Shown here: piece by piece, positions 30,394-36,189 of the stretch | Numbering within the stretch: position 1 is the stretch's first letter | How the letters are laid out: each line of letters begins with the position of its first letter | Source: an uncultured Eubacteriales bacterium | GTDB taxonomy: Bacteria > Bacillota > Clostridia > Oscillospirales > Butyricicoccaceae | Assembly (NCBI GenBank): GCA_905199135.1 | Contig: CAJKFC010000005.1 | Coordinates: 1 to 36,189 of the forward strand | Direction: 5' to 3' | DNA length: 36,189 bases | Position numbers and translations under genes: made by a program | Notes under the pieces: generated by a model | What the model was told of the DNA's origin: nothing | Database searches by the model: none | What the model saw: only the letters and a program-made list of their open reading frames with translations

Positions 30394-32787
30394 ATGAAAA
30401 CCATAAAGGCCCGCGTATCTTCCTCTCCTGTGGACGAGCCTCTTTCAAAGGCTTCGCAGCGACATCTCGACCTTATCGCCGCTGCCGAAAATTACTATAA
30501 TTATGCCTGCAAAAAACAACTGTCGGAAATAAGGGTAGGTGTTTCAAAGTTGCAGTATGACGGTGAAAGCAATACTATCACCCTGTCTCTCATGTCGAAG
30601 ATATCCTTTCCCGAATCATGTCTTTTGAAAATAAACGGCGTGCTCCTCGAAGAACATGCCTTTTCATTTATCTCATACGACGAAAAAACTCAGTCTCTCA
30701 AACTGCGCCCGAACGATGAGCTGTTTCCCGATTTCTCAAATCTCGCGGCGAAAGATATTATCGTAATATCGGATTTGAGATTTCTCATAAAACGGGTGTG
30801 GGATTGGCACATTGAAAACTCATTTAACCTTTGTCTGCCGAAGAGAGCCTCCGTCCTCAAACCGCCCGCCTCATTTGAAGGTACACGCTCCCCCTCTGAT
30901 AACCAGAAGGAGGCGATAGAAAACATATTCACATCTCCTTTTTCATATATCTGGGGGCCTCCCGGAACGGGAAAGACCACCGTCGTGCTTTCCCAATCCA
31001 TAATGCATTACATAAAAAACATGCCGTCAGACGGCAAAATCCTGCTGTGCGCTCCCACCAACAACGCTTTGGAGCAAAGCCTTTCGGGCATACTTCCAAT
31101 GCTCAAAGAGAACGGTATTCCTCTTTCCTGTGTATGCCGTCTCGGTATTCCGTCGGAATCTTTCAGAAAGCTCTATCCCGAGTGCTGTGAGGGCAGCCGC
31201 GTGGACAAGACTATATCTCAGCTTGAAAAAGAGATAAAAAGCGTCAAGGCAAAAATAAAGGCGGTAAAAGAATGGGAGAAATATTCAAAGCTTTCCGCCG
31301 AGCTGACCGAAGCGGTATCCCTCAGACAAAAATCTCAGAAAGCCGAGACAGCCCTTTCGGAATGTCTCAAAGATATAAGCGCAAAGACTTCTGAATTTCG
31401 CTCACTAATGCACGAAGCCGATATGTTTCTGCGCAGAATGGAACGCCTGTCGCAAAAGAGGTACTTCCCCTTTGTCAGGCTGCTTTTCCCCGGAGCGGTG
31501 CAGCGCGACAGAGAGCTCATACAGTCTCTGCGAGAATCCCGAGAATACAATTTCAAGCGGTGCGACGCCGTTTCCGCAAGTCTCTCGGAACTCGAGCGTT
31601 CAAGAAATGAGCTCGTCGTGTCGGCAGAAAGTCTTGCCGTCTCTCTTGATCGGACAATCGAGGACATAAAATCCCGTCTCACTGACGACAGCAATATAGG
31701 TTATCTTGTAAAAGATCTGAACAGACACACGCTGTCCCTTTTGACTTTTAAAGTGCAAAGCATGCTTCCCGGGTATGAGGATCGTCTTGAAGCATCAGGG
31801 TTTTTCGCAGACTCCGTAAACGCCTGTAAAATAGAGGCTCTTGAAGAAGAGCTGGAAAGCCTTTCGGAAGCTCTGAACCGCCGCCATACTTCCGATGCCG
31901 CAATCGAAAATGCACGCCTTATCGCCTGTACCGTCGACAAATATTGTCAGGCCTTTCCTTCCGACACTCTGAACCCTATTCATATTTTTGTAGATGAAGC
32001 AGCCTTTCTAAATCTGTGCAAAGCTCTCTGTCTCTTCACCTGCGGCTGCCCTGTCACCTTGCTGGGAGACCACATGCAGCTGCCCCCTGTTTTCGAAGGC
32101 AGCAGCTCTCTCTTTGAGAAAAAAGATTATGCGGACAGGTCAGATCTCCACAATGTTTTTTTCTGGGATATGTCCTCGCTGTATGTCGAAGATTTTTTCT
32201 CGTCAGACGCTGAAGCTCTCAGAGAGATATATGTGCAACATTCGCTTCCGGCTTTTAAAGTCATGCGAAAATCCGATCTCACTCTCACATATCGTTTTTC
32301 CTCTTCTCTTGCCGACATTCTGGACAAACATGTTTACCGAATGGGTCTGCGCTCCGCCCCTGACATTTTTACAGAGATAGTAACTATCGACGCACCTGCA
32401 AACACCGTCAAAGACCGCGTCAACACCGCCGAAATAGACGCCATAGAGGAGTATATTAAAAATAACGACCTTTCGGATTTTGCAATAATTACCCCATATA
32501 AAAACCAAGTTGCGGCTATTCAGCGCCGTTTTCCCCTTTTAAGACAGGAAAACAAGGTGATGACCGTTCACAAGTCTCAGGGGCGTGAGTGGGATACCGT
32601 CATTTTGAGTGTCGTGGATACGACCGATTTTTATTTTACCAATACGAATAAAGACAACACAAACGGAAAGCAGGTCATGAATACAGCCGTAAGCCGAGCC
32701 CGAAAAAGACTGGTCGTTGTGTGCGACAAAGCAGTATGGGAAAAGAAAACCGATCAGCTGATACACGACCTCATTTTACCCATTTAA
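30394..32787 (+). CDS. UPF1-like SF1 helicase encoded in the lysogeny operon
   Basis: 797 residues behind AAGGAGATAAAGT, 22 bases after the repressor. Unknown beta-rich N-terminus (1-150), then SF1 motifs: Walker A WGPPGTGKTTVVLSQS (188-195), CAPTNNALEQSL (motif Ia), a coiled-coil insertion (about 270-420, with QLEKEIKSVKAKIKAVKEWE), DEAAFLN (about 532, motif II), LLGDHMQLPP (motif III), TYRFSSSLADI (motif IV), VHKSQGREWDTVILSVV (about 729) and TAVSRARKRLVVV (about 766, motif VI). No nuclease domain is visible. Expressed with the repressor, so present during lysogeny: a defence or exclusion role is likely, not lytic replication. Confidence 0.85.
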   Translation: MKTIKARVSSSPVDEPLSKASQRHLDLIAAAENYYNYACKKQLSEIRVGVSKLQYDGESNTITLSLMSKISFPESCLLKINGVLLEEHAFSFISYDEKTQSLKLRPNDELFPDFSNLAAKDIIVISDLRFLIKRVWDWHIENSFNLCLPKRASVLKPPASFEGTRSPSDNQKEAIENIFTSPFSYIWGPPGTGKTTVVLSQSIMHYIKNMPSDGKILLCAPTNNALEQSLSGILPMLKENGIPLSCVCRLGIPSESFRKLYPECCEGSRVDKTISQLEKEIKSVKAKIKAVKEWEKYSKLSAELTEAVSLRQKSQKAETALSECLKDISAKTSEFRSLMHEADMFLRRMERLSQKRYFPFVRLLFPGAVQRDRELIQSLRESREYNFKRCDAVSASLSELERSRNELVVSAESLAVSLDRTIEDIKSRLTDDSNIGYLVKDLNRHTLSLLTFKVQSMLPGYEDRLEASGFFADSVNACKIEALEEELESLSEALNRRHTSDAAIENARLIACTVDKYCQAFPSDTLNPIHIFVDEAAFLNLCKALCLFTCGCPVTLLGDHMQLPPVFEGSSSLFEKKDYADRSDLHNVFFWDMSSLYVEDFFSSDAEALREIYVQHSLPAFKVMRKSDLTLTYRFSSSLADILDKHVYRMGLRSAPDIFTEIVTIDAPANTVKDRVNTAEIDAIEEYIKNNDLSDFAIITPYKNQVAAIQRRFPLLRQENKVMTVHKSQGREWDTVILSVVDTTDFYFTNTNKDNTNGKQVMNTAVSRARKRLVVVCDKAVWEKKTDQLIHDLILPI

Positions 32788-32804
32788 AAAAGAAAGGAGA
32801 AATC

Positions 32805-33836
32805 ATGTCCAAAGCCACTAAATTGCCCTCGGGAAATTACAGAGTACAATTTTCGGTGGACGGCAGGCGTTATTCAGTGACGGCCGATTCTGCCCGTAAA
32901 GCTCAGGCTTTGGCAGCGGAACAGGAGGAAAAGCTCCGCATTGGCCTGTCCGAAAACCGTCTCACCTTCTTGAAGGCAGCAGAAAGATATATCCAAAGCA
33001 AAAGCAACATTCTTTCACCCTCCACTATAAGGGGATATACCGTAATAACACGCACGGCACTCTCCCCTTTGTCAGACCGTATGATGTCCAAAATAACGGC
33101 TCTCGAGCTGCAAAATCTGATAAATGAAAATGCCGCTGCCTATTCGCCCAAATCCATAAAAAATCAGATAGGCTTTCTGTCGGCCGTCTTCTCACAGTGC
33201 GGTCTGCCTCTTCCCAAGCTATCTGTTCCCCCGCCTCAGAAAAAGCTTCGGGAAATACCCGACCCCGACCGTGTCGCCCTAATTCTTTCGGCGGCAAAAG
33301 AAAAGGATATACGCCTTTATACCTTCCTGCTTTTTGTCGCCACTCTCGGCCTGTCTCCGTCCGAGATTCTCGCATTGAAAAAAGAGGATATAAAAAAAGA
33401 CAGAGTGTATATACACTCTGCCCTTGTCTATGCCGACGGCGGCGAAAAGATATATAAAGAGACAACAAAAGCCTTTAACCGTACCAGGACGATGGATATC
33501 CCGTCTGTACTCCTTGACGCCTTAAAAGAAATGCCTCAGTCTCCCTCTTGTTCGTTTGTTTTTGACCTTACATATTCGGCATTTACAGCCATGTTCCGCA
33601 GACTTTTAAAGAAGAACAATCTCCCCCACTGCCGAATATATGATCTCAGGCACGCCTATGCCTCTACCATGCTCATGCTGGGCGTGCCTGATAAATACGC
33701 CATGGAGCGCATGGGTCATTCTACTTCCAATATGCTCAAAACCGTCTATCAGCATACATACTCAGAAAAGCAGAAGCAGACCTCCGAGCTCCTCGACCGC
33801 TTCTTTGAAAACCTTTTACAGGAAAAGGAAAAATAG
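32805..33836 (+). CDS. int: Tyrosine recombinase (prophage integrase) with an unusual active site
   Basis: 343 residues from ATG 32805 behind AAAGGAGAAATC; the upstream ATG lies in the helicase. N-terminal arm-binding domain (LPSGNYRVQFSVDGRRYSVT, 7-26), SAM-like core-binding domain (50-140) and catalytic domain (150-343). Box I is LGLSPSEILAL where GLRxSE is usual, so Ser184 replaces the first catalytic Arg. Present are Lys222, Arg282 (YDLRHAYAS), His305 (MGHST) and Tyr315 (TVYQHTY). The His of the HxLR box is Tyr279, seen in other integrases too. If no other Arg serves, activity may be low. Confidence 0.9.
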   Translation: MSKATKLPSGNYRVQFSVDGRRYSVTADSARKAQALAAEQEEKLRIGLSENRLTFLKAAERYIQSKSNILSPSTIRGYTVITRTALSPLSDRMMSKITALELQNLINENAAAYSPKSIKNQIGFLSAVFSQCGLPLPKLSVPPPQKKLREIPDPDRVALILSAAKEKDIRLYTFLLFVATLGLSPSEILALKKEDIKKDRVYIHSALVYADGGEKIYKETTKAFNRTRTMDIPSVLLDALKEMPQSPSCSFVFDLTYSAFTAMFRRLLKKNNLPHCRIYDLRHAYASTMLMLGVPDKYAMERMGHSTSNMLKTVYQHTYSEKQKQTSELLDRFFENLLQEKEK

Positions 33837-33870
33837 CGTGTGCAATATGGAGCTGCCATGAGCCGGGCAA

Positions 33871-33900
33871 ATTAAAAAGCCGTTCCTAAAGGAACGGCTT
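33871..33900 (-). terminator. Intrinsic terminator after the Fic gene
   Basis: Perfect 10-bp stem (AAGCCGTTCC, 33877-33886, with 33891-33900), loop of four bases. The T-run (TTTTTAATTT) follows only on the minus strand, so it ends the Fic transcript and not the integrase one. The 107-base gap in which it lies may also contain the phage attachment site, but no direct-repeat partner was found. Confidence 0.8.
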
Positions 33901-33943
33901 AAAAAATATCTGTATCGTTTTATCATTCGGAGAAATAAGGATA

Positions 33944-35170
33944 TTATTGCTTTTCTGATAACTCGTCCATTTTTCGGATATCTATCTGATAGAAGTTCTC
34001 TCTTCCCTTTTTATCTTGGCAAAGAAGCCCCTGTTCTTTTACAATATCCAGCTTTTGCTTTAATCCGGAACGGCTTATGTTAAGAAAGTCGAGTAATTCA
34101 ATCGTGCTGATTCCCTCTTCACTAAACAATGCCGCCTGAATAAGCACACTGTAAAGCTTTCTCACTGTAACATCTTCAGCCTGCTTGAAATCTTCCGCAA
34201 TTTTTTCATATCTTGCCCATACAATACTCTTTTTGTATAAAGAATCAAAAAGCTCTTTTCCTGAATTGTAGACCACATTAAGCATCATTATGATAAATGG
34301 AGTCAAATCGCCCTTGTTCCTGTAATCATTACAAATCTCAAAAGCTTTATAATAATCTTTCTTGTTTTCCTTTATGGCTTCCGATATCCTATATGCCCAT
34401 ATATGCTCCATCGAGCACGATAAACAGTAGCTGAAAATAAAACGCGCTATTCTGCCGTTTCCGTCGTAAAACGGGTGAATGTATCCTATCATATAATGAA
34501 AGAGACTTATTCTGTAAAGCTTCTCAATACCGTCTTCATTCAGAATATTTAATGCCTTCGTCATATATTCTATGATTTTGCTTTCCGGCGTCATTCCCGG
34601 ATGTATCTCTTTCCCGGTGGCGCTGACGACAGATGTTTTGTCCTTTCTGAACAGCTTTCCGTCCGGAATATTATTCGGGTCTTCTTCTCTTACTTCTTTG
34701 AGAACTATCTCATCGTATAAGCTGCGTATGTCCTCACAGGTAGAAAGCGGTACTTCTTCACCGCTGCTGAGTTTGAAATATTTATTCACCAGGCCCGCAA
34801 ACCTTGTTTTTCTTTTCTTCTCCTCAGATCTATTCTCAAGCACAAACAAAGCTTCGCCTATTTCTTTTCTGCTGCTGTGAATACCTTCAATATCGTTTGT
34901 AAGGACTATTTCATCAATAAGACATTTCCTTGAATACTGCAACAAAGCTTTTCTCGGCAGCTTGCTGCAAAGTAAAGCAATATCTTTATCCAGGCGGAGT
35001 ATCTTGAACATCAGTTCAACCATTTCACGGTTTTGAATAAAGAAAGCCTGATTGCCCTCTATTTCAAAGTCCAGCTTGAATGATTCCGGCGAATTAAATC
35101 TCATTTCATAGGTCTGTTTATAGCTGTCAGTATCTTTGTAATACAATTTGCAGAGTGTTTCGTATTCCAT
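33944..35170 (-). CDS. Fic-family AMPylase, class II, with C-terminal winged helix
   Basis: 408 residues behind GGAGGTGCTTTA. Complete Fic motif HPFYDGNGRIAR (232-243). An N-terminal inhibitory motif TNDIEG (91-96, Glu95) fits the S/TxxxE(G/N) form that blocks ATP in class II Fic proteins. C-terminal part has a winged helix with ISTIELLDFLNISRSGLKQK. The enzyme attaches AMP to hydroxyl side chains of target proteins. Base composition is clearly more AT-rich than the phage genes, so it is a separate acquisition or host gene next to the integrase. No partner antitoxin gene is beside it. Confidence 0.9.
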   Translation of the reverse strand: MEYETLCKLYYKDTDSYKQTYEMRFNSPESFKLDFEIEGNQAFFIQNREMVELMFKILRLDKDIALLCSKLPRKALLQYSRKCLIDEIVLTNDIEGIHSSRKEIGEALFVLENRSEEKKRKTRFAGLVNKYFKLSSGEEVPLSTCEDIRSLYDEIVLKEVREEDPNNIPDGKLFRKDKTSVVSATGKEIHPGMTPESKIIEYMTKALNILNEDGIEKLYRISLFHYMIGYIHPFYDGNGRIARFIFSYCLSCSMEHIWAYRISEAIKENKKDYYKAFEICNDYRNKGDLTPFIIMMLNVVYNSGKELFDSLYKKSIVWARYEKIAEDFKQAEDVTVRKLYSVLIQAALFSEEGISTIELLDFLNISRSGLKQKLDIVKEQGLLCQDKKGRENFYQIDIRKMDELSEKQ

Positions 35171-35380
35171 TAAAGCACCTCCGTATTAACAAAACTATCA
35201 ACTTGAATTACAATACCCTTATGTTATCACAATATATTCGTTTTTTCAAGGCTTTTTTGTGAATATGTTTCTCTTTTACTGGTATTACTGATATTTTATG
35301 CATATTTTTAAGAATATTCCTTCAAATATATCAAAATATCTTCCTTCCGCTTTAAATAATCCGCTGCCGACATATCCGCT
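35171..35380. other. AT-rich gap with a broken junction
   Basis: About 210 bases, mostly A/T. On the minus strand there is a plausible weak Fic promoter upstream of 35170 (TTGTAA, 18 bases, TTAATA). Near 35,315-35,390 a minus-strand frame ends at TAA with the coding-like sequence SAADYLKRKEDILIYLKEYS, which may be the tail of a host gene whose front is missing. The LysR fragment begins in the same place on the other strand. No RNA gene or repeat is seen. Confidence 0.4.
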
Positions 35381-36151
35381 TTTACAGAAAAAGGGAAAAT
35401 TTTTTTAGAATTTGCTGCTAAATATCAGGAATTAGAAAAGGAACTGAATTGTAGTCTTGCTCAAGCAAATAAAATGCCGGTCAGGCCAGTCCGAGTGGCA
35501 ACCACTCATCGAGGCGGACACTATGCAGGCGTACATACAGCAGATTTTTTAAAATGTTATCCAGAAACATCTTTAGAGTATTTGGATATGAGTGCGGAAG
35601 AATGTGAAAAAGCTTTGGAAGAGGAAAGTGTAGATTTGGCTATTTATACAGATCCTGTCATGTCGGGGCAAATAGAGTATATGCCTTTGGAGGAGGATCC
35701 GTTGGTATTCGTAATCCCAATCGGCAATGAGCTTCTTTCGGGTATAGATACTACAGGTTCAAATCTATTTCATCCGGTGCTTATCGAAGCTGAAAAATTC
35801 CGCTCTCCCGCTCTTCGTTATATTTTATCGACACCGGAACACAGTCTTTATTATGCGGAGTGTGCATTCTTAAAAAAATTTAGAATCCGGCCCACGGCTC
35901 CATTACGGATTGATTATGTGGACACCCGCTACGCGATAGCCTGCGGAGGAGGTGGAATTGTCCTGGTTCCAAGGGTTACTGTAATGAAGGCAGAGCATAC
36001 TGACCAGGTAGTTTATGGTATGTTAAAAGAAGAAGGTATTTACCGCTATGTTATTGTTGCTAGAAAAAAAGGACGTATTCTTCCTAAAGAGGCCCAGGAA
36101 TTTTGGCGTTTTATGGTAGGACAGAGATTTCATAATACCAAATTGGAATAG
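35381..36151 (+). pseudogene. LysR-type regulator fragment, DNA-binding half missing
   Basis: The frame is open from a stop at 35357. From FTEKGKIFLEFAAKYQELEK it reads like the end of the LysR helix-turn-helix linker. Then comes the substrate-binding domain: PVRVATTHRGGHYAGVHTAD, YPETSLEYLDMSAEECEKAL, GVDLAIYTDP-like VDLAIYTDPVMSG, PLVFVIPIGNELLSGID and IACGGGGIVLVPRVTV. About 60 N-terminal residues with the winged helix are absent and no start codon or ribosome-binding site precedes. As it stands it cannot bind DNA. The break marks either the right end of the inserted element or an assembly join. Confidence 0.8.
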
Positions 36152-36189
36152 GCGTTATTCCGGTTTAGAATAAAAAAATGAGTAATATT

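Noticed and set aside
32721..32804. Upstream ATG for the integrase
   Set aside because: It lies in the helicase 3' end, and a clear AAAGGAGA site precedes the ATG at 32805.
33877..33900. Terminator for the integrase transcript
   Set aside because: The T-run is only on the minus strand; on the plus strand the stem is followed by A residues.
1..36189. tRNA gene as attachment site
   Set aside because: No tRNA-like cloverleaf or T-loop sequence was noticed near the integrase or elsewhere by eye; a tRNAscan run would decide.

Overview
The window is an A118-like siphovirus prophage (temperate, tailed, dsDNA) from a low-to-mid GC Gram-positive host, probably Clostridia (Bacillota). Evidence is the gene order, the GGAGG ribosome-binding sites, the frequent GTG/TTG starts and the Firmicutes-type phage families. 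No tRNA, rRNA, CRISPR array or insertion sequence was found. No stretch longer than about 210 bases lacks a gene or a described element.

The genetic switch lies near 29.6 kb. A CI-like repressor, a UPF1-like SF1 helicase and a tyrosine integrase form a rightward operon (29.77-33.84 kb). A 58-residue Cro-like gene and all lytic genes read leftward. Between the two promoters are four 17-bp operator-like sites. The early leftward block (29.4-23.7 kb) holds a pentad-repeat protein, small zinc and helix-turn-helix proteins, a DUF4373-type replication protein with a possible internal origin, SSB, an HUH-type Rep preceded by four hairpins, and a DUF1492/ArpU-like regulator that ends in a terminator. 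The late operon (23.6-5.2 kb) follows in standard order: TerS, TerL, portal, MuF-like protein with a separate Ntox50 toxin and possible immunity gene, scaffold, capsid, four head-tail joining proteins, tail tube, two chaperones, tape measure, baseplate and fibres, amidase, holin.

Three places do not fit an ordinary prophage. (1) Downstream of the holin terminator is a second virion module (5.05-0.69 kb). It looks like podovirus tail machinery: connector, nozzle-like beta-propeller protein, collagen-like appendage and two possible internal virion proteins. (2) The last gene of that module is fused in frame at about position 685 to the C-terminal part of a host pyruvate carboxylase, with an abrupt codon-use change. 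(3) On the right, beyond a Fic protein gene, there is a LysR-type regulator without its DNA-binding half. The two flanks are different broken host genes, so either real rearrangements or assembly joins must be considered at about 685, 5,090-5,190 and 35,375.

Regulatory RNA is also likely. The 190-base leader of the scaffold-capsid genes can fold into mutually exclusive hairpins, one of them a terminator, after two hairpins with identical loops. All family assignments are from reading the translations; no database search was run.
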